DNA from: an uncultured Actinomycetes bacterium | GTDB taxonomy: Bacteria; Actinomycetota; CALGFH01 | Assembly (NCBI GenBank): GCA_937881255.1 | Contig: CALGFH010000236.1 | Coordinates: forward strand, 1 to 11,029 | DNA length: 11,029 nt | Reading direction: 5' to 3' | Part shown: piece after piece, positions 1-6,186 of the stretch | How the letters are laid out: every line of letters starts with the position of its first letter | Numbering within the stretch: position 1 is the stretch's first letter | Notes under the pieces: model-generated | The model's database searches: none | What the model was told of the DNA's origin: nothing | Seen by the model: only the letters and a program-made list of their open reading frames with translations | Position numbers and translations under genes: made by a program

Positions 1-419
1 GTCCCCTCGACGATCTCGTCGTTCTCCTTCTTCTTCTCGATCGTGCCCCAGGCCCGCTCGTACTGGGCCCGCTTCTTGGACAGGATCAGGCGGCCGTCCT
101 TGTCCTCCTTCTGCATGACCAGGGCCTCGATGTGGTCACCGAGACTGACGACCTCGTTGGGGTCGACGTCATGCTTGATGGACAGCTCGCGGGAAGGGAT
201 GACGCCCTCGGACTTGTAGCCGATGTCGAGCAGCACTTCGTCGCGGTCGACCTTCACCACGTAGCCGTCGACGATGTCGCCCTCTTCGAAGGCCTTCAGC
301 GACTCTTCGTAGGCGGCCGCGAGGTCCTCGGCGGAGCCGACATCGTTCTGCGTCACCTGGGTGGTTACCCCAGGGACGTCCTGCTCGGTTGTGGTGGGTC
401 GCTCGGTGGACTCGGTCAA
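1..419 (-). CDS. rpsA: 30S ribosomal protein S1, N-terminal part (cut by window edge)
   Basis: Ribosomal protein S1 helps the 30S subunit bind mRNA. 139 complete residues are visible, and the gene runs off the left edge. Residues about 47-115 form the first S1 (OB-fold) domain, including VDRDEVLLDIGYKSEGVIP and ELSIKHDVDPNEV, followed by LSKKRAQYERAWGTIE and the start of a second repeat near residue 135. These stretches closely match actinobacterial S1 as I know it. I chose a TTG start at 419 because AGGAG lies about 8 nt upstream and no ATG is available. A GTG at residue 22 (VTQNDVGSAEDL) is the alternative; it lacks a clear ribosome binding site, although many homologues begin near that point. 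The acidic, Thr-rich residues 1-25 are poorly conserved. A promoter at 537-566 gives a leader of about 110 nt. The identity is certain; only the start is open. Confidence 0.95.
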   Translation of the reverse strand, partial: MTESTERPTTTEQDVPGVTTQVTQNDVGSAEDLAAAYEESLKAFEEGDIVDGYVVKVDRDEVLLDIGYKSEGVIPSRELSIKHDVDPNEVVSLGDHIEALVMQKEDKDGRLILSKKRAQYERAWGTIEKKKENDEIVEG

Positions 420-536
420 CTGCTCGTCTCCTAGACTGTCGGACAGAAGGCTCCCCCTGCAAGCATTTCCGTGGCGGTGAGGCGACGCGATGAGCGTCAG
501 AACACACTGGCAGAAAAGCCCACAGTGGTTCGGCAG

Positions 537-566
537 ATGGTAGCCGTCCCAGCTTCACCGCGTCAA
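537..566 (-). promoter_or_regulatory. SigA-type promoter of rpsA
   Basis: On the minus strand TTGACG (566-561) is followed after 18 bp by TACCAT (542-537), a good match to the vegetative -35/-10 pattern. Transcription would start near 530, giving a leader of about 110 nt before the TTG start at 419. Close to the end of that leader, just upstream of the AGGAG ribosome binding site, is a small inverted repeat CTGTC-C-GACAG (about 434-445). Whether the leader has a role in S1 autoregulation cannot be judged from sequence alone. Confidence 0.6.
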
Positions 567-621
567 CGGTGCATGCGCGTATGACCTGCGAGTTTATGTT
601 CCTTCAAGAAAGGGTGGTCAA

Positions 622-1359
622 GTGACCGAGCCGCTCTACCAGCGTGACGCCTACCTCGCCGCCTTCGATGCCCAGGTCACCGGGGTCGAACCCGACGGTG
701 TCGTGCTCGACCGGAGCGCGTTCTTTCCCGGCGGGGGCGGCCAGCCGCCCGACACCGGCGTCCTGGAGGTCGAGGGGGCCGAGCTGGCCGTCACCGGCTC
801 CCAGCGCCGCGAGGGCCGGGTCGTGCTGCTGCTCGACGGCGACCCGCCACCGGCCGGGGCCAAGGTCAGGGGCCGGCTGGACTGGGAGCGGCGCCACACC
901 CTGATGCGCACCCACACCGCCCTGCACATGCTGTCGGGGGTGATCGGGCGCGACTACGGGGCGCTGGTCACCGGGGGCAACTTCGAGGAGCAGAAGGCCC
1001 GCATGGACTTCGAGCTGTCCTCGATGAGCGCCGAGTTCGCCGAGGCGGTGGAGCGGGCGCTGCGGGTCGAGGTCGACGCCGACCGGCCGGTGCACGTCTC
1101 GTTCCTGTCCCCCGAGGAGTTCTCCGCCCGGCCCGAGCTGATCCGGACCAAGGCCAACCTGGTCCCCCAGGGGCTGGAGGTCGTCCGGGTGATCGACATC
1201 GAGGGCCTGGACCGCCAGGCCGACGGCGGCACCCACGTGGCCTCGACCGGCGAGGTCGGGACCATCTACGTGGTCGGCCACCAGTCCAAGGGCAAGGGCA
1301 ACAAGCGGCTGCGCATCGCCCTGGACCCGGTCCCGGCGGCGCCAGCGCACGCCGAGTGA
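622..1359 (+). CDS. AlaX-type alanyl-tRNA editing hydrolase
   Basis: Free-standing relative of the alanyl-tRNA synthetase editing domain. The family removes Ser or Gly wrongly attached to tRNA(Ala), in the cytoplasm. The protein has 245 residues, the size of stand-alone AlaX proteins. Residues 34-46 hold the AlaRS-like glycine motif FFPGGGGQPPDTG. Residues 92-104 hold HTLMRTHTALHML, giving the HxxxH zinc ligands H98 and H102. The second metal motif is DGGTH at 201-205, where most family members have CGGTH, so one zinc ligand is Asp instead of Cys. The GTG start at 622 has a purine-rich AAGAAAGG about 9 nt upstream. A possible -10 (TATGTT, 595-600) lies just upstream, but I see no matching -35. 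The stop overlaps the next start by 4 nt (GTGA), so the two genes are probably translationally coupled. Family assignment is firm; which amino acid is removed is not shown. Confidence 0.9.
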   Translation: MTEPLYQRDAYLAAFDAQVTGVEPDGVVLDRSAFFPGGGGQPPDTGVLEVEGAELAVTGSQRREGRVVLLLDGDPPPAGAKVRGRLDWERRHTLMRTHTALHMLSGVIGRDYGALVTGGNFEEQKARMDFELSSMSAEFAEAVERALRVEVDADRPVHVSFLSPEEFSARPELIRTKANLVPQGLEVVRVIDIEGLDRQADGGTHVASTGEVGTIYVVGHQSKGKGNKRLRIALDPVPAAPAHAE

Positions 1360-1988
1360 CGCAGCCGGACTGGCTCGGCTGGGTGGCCCGCCTCCAGGCG
1401 ATCGCCCAGGCCGGCCTGGAGCTGTCCGACGGGCCGTACGACCTGGAGCGGTACAAGGCGGTCCGCGCCCTGGCAGCCGAGATCGCCGCCGCCCACCTGG
1501 ACCTGCCCGGCGAGGCCGAGCGCCTGCGCCTGGACGAGCTGCTGGCCGGGGACGGCGGCTACCCGACGCCCAAGGTCGACGTGCGGGCCCTGGTCCGGCG
1601 GGACGGCGAGGTGCTGCTGGTCCGGGAGCGGGCCGACGGCCGCTGGTCGCTCCCGGGCGGCTGGGCCGACGTCGGCTGGTCCCCGGCGGCCATGGTCGAG
1701 CGCGAGGTCGCCGAGGAGTCAGGCTTCCAGGTGCGGGCCCGGCGGCTGCTGGCCCTGTGGGACCGCTCGCGCCACAACCCGGGCCCGTTCCCCCACTCGG
1801 TCTACAAGGTGGCGGTCGCCTGCGACCTGCTCGGGGGCAGCGCCCGCCCCAGCATCGAGACGCTGGACGCCGGCTGGTTCCCGCCCTCGGCCCTGCCCGA
1901 GCTGTCCACCGGCCGCATCACCGAGGCCCAGATCGCCCGCCTGATCGAGCTGGACGAGCACCCCGGGCTGCCGCCCGACCTGGACTAG
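1356..1988 (+). CDS. NUDIX hydrolase with NUDIX_N helical domain
   Basis: Hydrolase of a nucleoside diphosphate linked to another group; related proteins act on ADP-ribose or CDP-choline, but the substrate is not evident here. The protein has 210 residues. Residues 1-65 form a helical N-terminal domain (WLGWVARLQAIAQAGLELS, then DLERY), matching the NUDIX_N family (PF12535). The catalytic NUDIX domain covers about 72-200. Its box runs from G102 to F124 and contains REVAEESGF (116-124), the metal-binding core. The usual Glu at box position 7 is W108. My recollection is that this position varies in the NUDIX_N group, while the essential REVxEE glutamates are intact. The GTG start overlaps the preceding stop by 4 nt, and translation is probably coupled. 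The gene ends in a CTAG that also contains the stop of the convergent cupredoxin gene. Confidence 0.9.
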   Translation: MTQPDWLGWVARLQAIAQAGLELSDGPYDLERYKAVRALAAEIAAAHLDLPGEAERLRLDELLAGDGGYPTPKVDVRALVRRDGEVLLVRERADGRWSLPGGWADVGWSPAAMVEREVAEESGFQVRARRLLALWDRSRHNPGPFPHSVYKVAVACDLLGGSARPSIETLDAGWFPPSALPELSTGRITEAQIARLIELDEHPGLPPDLD

Positions 1989-2590
1989 CCCGACCCGGAC
2001 GCGCCGGCCCGGGAGCGGGCGGCCAGGCGGGTGCCGACCACGGCCCCGACCAGCGCGGCCAGGGCGACCACGACCAGCCAGGCCACCGGGAACTGTCCGT
2101 TCCCGCTCCCGGCGGTGGTGGCGGCTCCGGCCGGCGCGGCCTTGTCGGCGGCCAGCTCGGCCCCGGCGGCGGTCGCGCTGCCGGTGGCGGCGGCCTCCAC
2201 GACCCCCGAGCCGCTGCCGCGGCCGTCGCCGACCACGACCACCCCGACCATCCCCGGGTGGGCGTAGCAGAAGAACGGGTAGGTGCCGGCGGCGTCCATG
2301 CGGACGGTGGTGGTGTCGCCGATGCCGCCGTCCCAGTACCACTCGCCCCCCGGCCGCGACAGCGGGTGGAGCAGCGTGTCCCGGTTGACGATCGTCACCT
2401 CGCTGCCCGGGTCGACCCGGAGCACGGTCGGGCTGAAGCAGAGCTCGGTCAGGGCCAGGGTGGTGCCGCGGGCGTCGGTGGCCGGCCGATGGCAGCCGCC
2501 ACCCCCGGCCGACGCCGGCACGGCGGTCAGGGCGGTCGCGGCCAGGACGGCCAGGAGCAGGACGAGTGCGGGCAGCCGGCGTCGGCGCAT
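1985..2590 (-). CDS. Secreted, membrane-anchored cupredoxin (plastocyanin-like)
   Basis: Small blue-copper-type protein, probably outside the cytoplasmic membrane and probably an electron carrier or copper handler. It has 201 residues. MRRRR plus a hydrophobic stretch to VPASA (residue 28) is a signal peptide. Residues 40-121 form the cupredoxin domain, with likely copper ligands H75 (LLHPL), C108, H111 and M114 in FFCYAHPGM, a typical type-I copper set. C33 and C51 may form a disulfide. Residues 122-166 are a low-complexity Ala/Gly/Thr linker. Residues 168-187 form one membrane helix followed by RLAARSR, placing the C-terminus in the cytoplasm. The ATG at 2590 was chosen because GAGGAG lies 7 nt upstream (2598-2603) and a signal peptide follows at once; the longer reading frame upstream covers repeats. 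The redox partner is unknown. Confidence 0.88.
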   Translation of the reverse strand: MRRRRLPALVLLLAVLAATALTAVPASAGGGGCHRPATDARGTTLALTELCFSPTVLRVDPGSEVTIVNRDTLLHPLSRPGGEWYWDGGIGDTTTVRMDAAGTYPFFCYAHPGMVGVVVVGDGRGSGSGVVEAAATGSATAAGAELAADKAAPAGAATTAGSGNGQFPVAWLVVVALAALVGAVVGTRLAARSRAGASGSG

Positions 2591-2616
2591 GGGCTGGCTC
2601 CTCTGGTGCGAGGCTG

Positions 2617-2640
2617 ATACCCCTGGTACACCACCAACCC
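2617..2640 (-). promoter_or_regulatory. Possible SigB/SigF-type promoter of the cupredoxin gene
   Basis: On the minus strand GGGTAT (2622-2617) is preceded after 14 bp by GGGT (2640-2637), which fits the loose actinomycete SigB pattern GNNT-N14-16-GGGTAY. Transcription would start near 2610, leaving room for the ribosome binding site at 2598-2603 and the ATG at 2590. The -35 half is weak, and the site lies inside a hairpin (2619-2659), so this is a tentative call. Confidence 0.3.
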
Positions 2641-2659
2641 GCCGGTGGTTCCAGGGGGT
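2619..2659 (-). repeat. Interrupted inverted repeat upstream of the cupredoxin gene
   Basis: ACCCCTGG (2619-2626) can pair with CCAGGGGGT (2651-2659, one bulged G), and inside it ACCACC (2630-2635) pairs with GGTGGT (2644-2649) around an 8-nt loop. The small gaps are TAC on one side and T on the other. It begins 29 nt upstream of the cupredoxin ATG. It could be an operator, an mRNA hairpin or a terminator for transcripts arriving from polA. No T-run follows it on the minus strand. Confidence 0.55.
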
Positions 2660-2670
2660 GTGGATAGCCC

Positions 2671-2803
2671 CGCGCGCCTTCGCTACCCGCCGGTTACCCT
2701 CCCGTTCGGGGCCCCGGCATCGTGGGGTGAGGGTGCCGCGCGCCCTCACTGCCCGCCGGCCACCTTCCCGTTCGGGGGGCCCCGGCATCGTGGGCGAGGG
2801 CGC
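2671..2803. repeat. Tandem direct repeat, two copies of about 66 bp
   Basis: Copy 1 (2671-2736) and copy 2 (2737-2803) align end to end with roughly ten substitutions and small G-run length differences. Shared blocks include CGCGCGCC at the start, CCCGCCGG, CCCGTTCGGGG, CCCCGGCATCGTGGG and GAGGG near the end. A third CGCGCGCC starts at 2804 in exact register, but the similarity then stops. Each unit contains a self-complementary CGGGGCCCCG-like core. There is no coding signal. It fills most of the gap between polA and the cupredoxin gene. Confidence 0.8.
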
Positions 2804-2821
2804 CGCGCGCCGCGTCGCGCG
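2804..2821 (-). terminator. Possible polA terminator hairpin
   Basis: About 20 nt downstream of the polA stop (2842-2844, minus strand) the sequence CGCGCG (2816-2821), a 6-nt loop and CGCGCG (2804-2809) can fold into a pure-GC stem. There is no T-tract, which is common for GC-rich actinobacterial terminators. Because CGCGCG is self-complementary and frequent in such DNA, confidence is low. Confidence 0.3.
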
Positions 2822-2841
2822 ACCGGGCGTGCGGCAGCGGG

Positions 2842-5598
2842 CTAGTGCTGGGCCTCGGCCCAGGAACGGCCGGTGGCCATGGAGACCTCCAGCGGCACCT
2901 TGAGCTGGTAGACGCCCTCCATCTGGCGGCGGACCAGCTCGGCCAGGCGCTCACCCTCGCCGGGGGCGACCTCGAACACCAGCTCGTCGTGGACCTGGAG
3001 GACCATGCGGCTGGCCAGCGCCTCGGCGGTCATGGTCCGGTCGACGGCCACCATGGCCATCTTGATCAGGTCGGCCGCCGACCCCTGGATGGGGGCGTTG
3101 AGGGCCATCCGCTCGGCCATCTGCCGCCGCTGCCGCGAGTCCGAGGCCAGGTCGGGCAGGTAGCGGCGCCGGCCCAGGATGGTCGAGGTGTAGCCGTCCC
3201 GCCTGGCCTGGGTGACGGTCGCGTCCAGGTACGCCCTGACCTTGCCGAAGCGCTCGAAGTAGGCGTCCATCAGGGCCCTGGCCTCGTCCGGGGGGATGCC
3301 GATGCCCTGGGCCAGCCCGTAGGCGGACAGGCCGTAGGCCAGGCCGTAGGTGACCATCTTGACCCGGGCCCGGAGATCCCGGTCGACCTGGTCGGGGGGC
3401 AGGCCCCAGACCATGCCGGCCACCGTGGCGTGCACGTCCTCGCCGCCCAGGAAGGCCGCGACCAGGGCCTCGTCGCCGGCCAGGTGGGCCAGGACCCGGA
3501 ACTCGATCTGGGCGTAGTCGGCCACCAGCAGCCCCTCGGACTCGGGGGCGGCCACGAACGCCCGCCGGATCTCGCGGCCGGCCTCGGTGCGGATGGGGAT
3601 GTTCTGGACGTTCGGGTTCTGGCTGGAGAGCCGCCCGGTGGAGGCGATCAGCTGGTTGAACTGGGCGTGGATCCGGCCGGTGCCCTTGTCGGCCAGCTTG
3701 GGCAGGGTGTCGACATAGGTGTTCTTGAGCTTGGCCACCTCGCGGTAGCCGATCAGCGCGTCCAGGATCGGGTGCGGGTCGGTGGTGGCCAGCTGCACCA
3801 GGGCGTTGTGGTCGGTGGTGTAGCCGGTCTTGATCCGCTTGGTCTTGGGCAGGCGCAGCTTCTCGAACAGGATCTGCTGGAGCTGGGGGTTGGAGCCGAT
3901 GTTGAACTCCTCCCCGGCCAGCTGGTAGACGCGGGCCTCGTAGTCGGCCAGGCGGGCGTCGAGCCGGTCGCGGATCTCGTCCAGCACCGACAGGTCGACG
4001 GCGATGCCGGTCCGCTCCAGCTTGGCCAGGATCGGGACCAGGGGCAGCTCGACCTCGTCGATCAGCCGCCCGACCTCCATGGCGGCCAGCTCCTCGCCCA
4101 GCCTGACGGCCAGCTCCCCCACCGCCTGGGCCCGCAGGCACCAGTCGGGCCAGGTCTCGTCCTCGCCGGCGGTGTCCAGAGCCAGCTGGGTGCCCTCCCC
4201 TGCCGGTTGCTCGTCGCCGCCGGCCCCCTCGGGCCGCAGCTCCTTGCGCAGGTAGCGCAGGGCGAGGTCGGCCAGGTCGTAGGTCCGCTGGGCCGGCAGC
4301 ACCAGGTAGGCGGCCAGCGCGGTGTCCATGACCAGCCCCCGCAGCTCCCATCCGCGGGCCCAGACGGCCAGGTACAGGTACTTGGCGTCATGGGCCAGCT
4401 TGGGCCGCTCGGGGTCGCCCAGCAGCCCGGCCAGCGCCTCCAGGTCCTCCGGCCCCGCGTCCTCCAGGTCGAGCCAGACCGCCCCACCGCCGTCGGCCGC
4501 CCCGGCCCCCGGGTCGGCCTGGCCCGGGCCCTCGGCCCACAGGCCGACGCCGGTGAGCTCGGCCTGGCCGGGGCTGGTGCGCAGGCGGGCGGCCAGGGCG
4601 ATCGGCCGGCCGGCGGGCGCCGCGGCCAGCCAGGCCGCCAGCTCGCCCTTGGCCAGCCGCCGGGCCTCGACCTCGAACCCGGCGTCGACCGGGCCGGTCT
4701 CGACCGTGGTCGCGAACAGCCGCTCGCGCAGCGGGTGGAACTCCAGGGTGTCGAACAGCCGGTGGATCTCGGCCCGGTCCCAGGCCCCCATGCGCAGGTC
4801 GCGGACCCCGACCGGCAGGGGCACGTCGTCGCGCAGCCGCATCAGCTGCTTGTTGCGGAGCACGTCCTCCCCGTGGGCGAGCAGGTTCTCCTTGAGCTTG
4901 CCCCGCTGCTCGGAGGCGTGGGCCACCACCTCCTCGGCGGTGCCGTAGGCCTGGACCAGCTTGGTCGCGGTCTTGTCGCCGACCCCGGGGACGCCGGGCA
5001 GGTTGTCGGAGGGGTCGCCGCGCAGCGAGGCCACGTCGATGTAGCGGCCGGGCGGCACCCCGTAGCGCTCCTGGACGGCGGCCTCGTCGTAGACGGCGGT
5101 GTCGGTGATCCCGCGCCGGGTCATCATCACCCGGACGTCGGCCCCGTCGTCGATGAGCTGCAGGTTGTCCCGGTCCCCGGTGACCACCAGCACCGGCAGC
5201 CCCTCCTCCCTGGCCTGCCTGACCAGGGTGGCGATCAGGTCGTCGGCCTCGTAGCCGGCGACCTCGACCACCGGGATCCGCAGGGCGGCCAGCACCTCGC
5301 GGACCAGCGGCATCTGGGAGCTGAAGTCGTCCGGGGTGGTCCGGCGGTTGGCCTTGTAGCCGTCGTAGACGTCGTGACGGTAGGCGGGCCGGCCCAGGTC
5401 GAAGCAGACCGCGATCCGGTCCGGGGAGAAGTCGCCGAACAGCTTGACCAGCATGGTGGTGAAGCCGTAGACGACGTTGGTCAGCTGCCCGGTGGTCGTC
5501 TGCAGGTCGCTGGGCAGGGCGAAGAAGGCCCGGTAGGCGAGGCTGTGCCCGTCCAGCAGGACCAGCGGGGAGGCGGAAGGCGGTGCGGAGTCGGCCAC
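2842..5598 (-). CDS. polA: DNA polymerase I
   Basis: Repair and Okazaki-fragment polymerase, 918 residues from the chosen start. The N-terminal 300 residues form the 5' nuclease (LLDGHSLAYRAFFALP, YKANRRTTPDDF, EADDLIATL, GDRDNLQLI, GDPSDNLPGVPGVGDKTA). Residues 300-500 keep the 3'-5' exonuclease fold outline (LAHDAKYLYLAVWARG, MDTALAAYL), but the catalytic DxE motif is missing, so proofreading should be absent, as in mycobacterial Pol I. The polymerase domain has motif A DYAQIEFR (D694), motif B KMVTYGLAYG (K747, Y751) and motif C VHDE (H870, D871, E872). Y751 replaces the Phe of E. coli Pol I. The GTG at 5598 lies 13 nt after the stop of the upstream ATPase gene. It has no good ribosome binding site, so re-initiation coupling is likely. 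A GTG at 5649 would add 17 residues and overlap that gene. Confidence 0.97.
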   Translation of the reverse strand: MADSAPPSASPLVLLDGHSLAYRAFFALPSDLQTTTGQLTNVVYGFTTMLVKLFGDFSPDRIAVCFDLGRPAYRHDVYDGYKANRRTTPDDFSSQMPLVREVLAALRIPVVEVAGYEADDLIATLVRQAREEGLPVLVVTGDRDNLQLIDDGADVRVMMTRRGITDTAVYDEAAVQERYGVPPGRYIDVASLRGDPSDNLPGVPGVGDKTATKLVQAYGTAEEVVAHASEQRGKLKENLLAHGEDVLRNKQLMRLRDDVPLPVGVRDLRMGAWDRAEIHRLFDTLEFHPLRERLFATTVETGPVDAGFEVEARRLAKGELAAWLAAAPAGRPIALAARLRTSPGQAELTGVGLWAEGPGQADPGAGAADGGGAVWLDLEDAGPEDLEALAGLLGDPERPKLAHDAKYLYLAVWARGWELRGLVMDTALAAYLVLPAQRTYDLADLALRYLRKELRPEGAGGDEQPAGEGTQLALDTAGEDETWPDWCLRAQAVGELAVRLGEELAAMEVGRLIDEVELPLVPILAKLERTGIAVDLSVLDEIRDRLDARLADYEARVYQLAGEEFNIGSNPQLQQILFEKLRLPKTKRIKTGYTTDHNALVQLATTDPHPILDALIGYREVAKLKNTYVDTLPKLADKGTGRIHAQFNQLIASTGRLSSQNPNVQNIPIRTEAGREIRRAFVAAPESEGLLVADYAQIEFRVLAHLAGDEALVAAFLGGEDVHATVAGMVWGLPPDQVDRDLRARVKMVTYGLAYGLSAYGLAQGIGIPPDEARALMDAYFERFGKVRAYLDATVTQARRDGYTSTILGRRRYLPDLASDSRQRRQMAERMALNAPIQGSAADLIKMAMVAVDRTMTAEALASRMVLQVHDELVFEVAPGEGERLAELVRRQMEGVYQLKVPLEVSMATGRSWAEAQH

Positions 5599-5611
5599 GC
5601 CGGCGAGTCTA

Positions 5612-6031
5612 TCAACCGCTCCCGTCGGGGCCGACCATGCTGTCCACACTCGAGGTGACGTGGCGTCGCATGGTGAGCCGGGTGCCGTCCTTGATCCGCT
5701 GGAGACGCACCTCGTCGACCAGCTGGAGGATCAGCCACAGGCCCCTGCCGCCGGTCTGGAGCACGGGCGGCGGCTCGGCGGGCAGGCGGGGCAGGCGGGG
5801 GGTGGGCCCGCCGTCGCGCACCGTCATCTCGACCCATTCGCCGTCGGACTCCACCGACACCCGCACCGGCTCGCCGGCCCGGGAGCCGTGGCGGATGGCG
5901 TTGCTGACCGCCTCGTCGAGGGCCAGGAGCACGTCGGCCAGGACCGCCGAGTCGACGTCCTCGAGGCTCAGGGCGACCGATCGCCGGAGGTCGGGGAGGC
6001 AGCTGGAGGTGGGCGGCAGCTTCAGGTTCAC
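5612..6031 (-). CDS. RsbW/SpoIIAB-like ATPase, putative anti-sigma serine kinase
   Basis: 139-residue single-domain HATPase_c_2 protein of the RsbW type. Known relatives bind a sigma factor, or phosphorylate an anti-anti-sigma protein, in partner-switching stress control. The ATP site is complete: N-box DEAVSNAIRHG (E40, N44), G1 box VRDGG (D73, G75) and G2 box GGRGLWLI (G95-L98). A proline-rich lid (PRLPRLPAEPPP) sits between G1 and G2. No sigma factor or STAS-domain antagonist gene is next to it; the next gene on the strand is polA, 13 nt downstream. The GTG start at 6031 has only a weak GGCGG upstream, and the predicted SigB/SigF-type promoter would place the transcript start within about 2-4 nt of it, so the mRNA may be nearly leaderless. 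ATPase family is firm; the kinase role and the target are inferred. Confidence 0.85.
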   Translation of the reverse strand: MNLKLPPTSSCLPDLRRSVALSLEDVDSAVLADVLLALDEAVSNAIRHGSRAGEPVRVSVESDGEWVEMTVRDGGPTPRLPRLPAEPPPVLQTGGRGLWLILQLVDEVRLQRIKDGTRLTMRRHVTSSVDSMVGPDGSG

Positions 6032-6040
6032 GGTTCCGCC

Positions 6041-6067
6041 ATACCCCGGTCGCGGACGGCCTCAAAC
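6041..6067 (-). promoter_or_regulatory. SigB/SigF-type stress promoter before the RsbW-like gene and polA
   Basis: On the minus strand GTTT (6067-6064) is followed after exactly 17 bp by GGGTAT (6046-6041), matching the consensus GTTT-N15-17-GGGTAT described for mycobacterial SigF and close to that of Streptomyces SigB. The expected transcript start (about 6033-6035) lies 2-4 nt before the GTG start at 6031. Finding it before an RsbW-type gene fits the autoregulation seen in such systems. The match is seen; use by a particular sigma factor is inferred. Confidence 0.55.
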
Positions 6068-6186
6068 CGGCTGCACGAGGATCTCGTCAGGATCGATACG
6101 GATGGCGGGAGCGGGCTAGGCTCGTTCCGCCCAGGACATCACCCGGGCGAGCTAGGTGGGAGGAAACCCCGCCGAGGCCGCGAACT

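Noticed and set aside
580..600. Promoter for the AlaX gene (TATGAC or TATGTT)
   Set aside because: Possible -10 boxes exist, but no -35 lies at an acceptable distance, so no promoter was listed.
1985..2788. Long version of the cupredoxin gene starting at 2788
   Set aside because: The extra part translates the 66-bp repeats and hairpin, and the ATG at 2590 has a proper ribosome binding site and signal peptide.
2845..5658. 937-codon open frame on the plus strand opposite polA
   Set aside because: It mirrors polA almost exactly, is made of Gly/Gln/Val/Leu-rich low-complexity protein with no family features, and is the expected shadow frame in GC-rich DNA.
6032..6044. Four-codon leader peptide ATG GCG GAA CCG TGA overlapping the RsbW-like start
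   Set aside because: Its ATG lies within the predicted -10 box, so it would not be in the transcript; chance occurrence is likely.
6156..6180. GAGGAAA motif reminiscent of RNase P RNA
   Set aside because: The conserved GAGGAAAGUCC context and the other RNase P core elements are missing.
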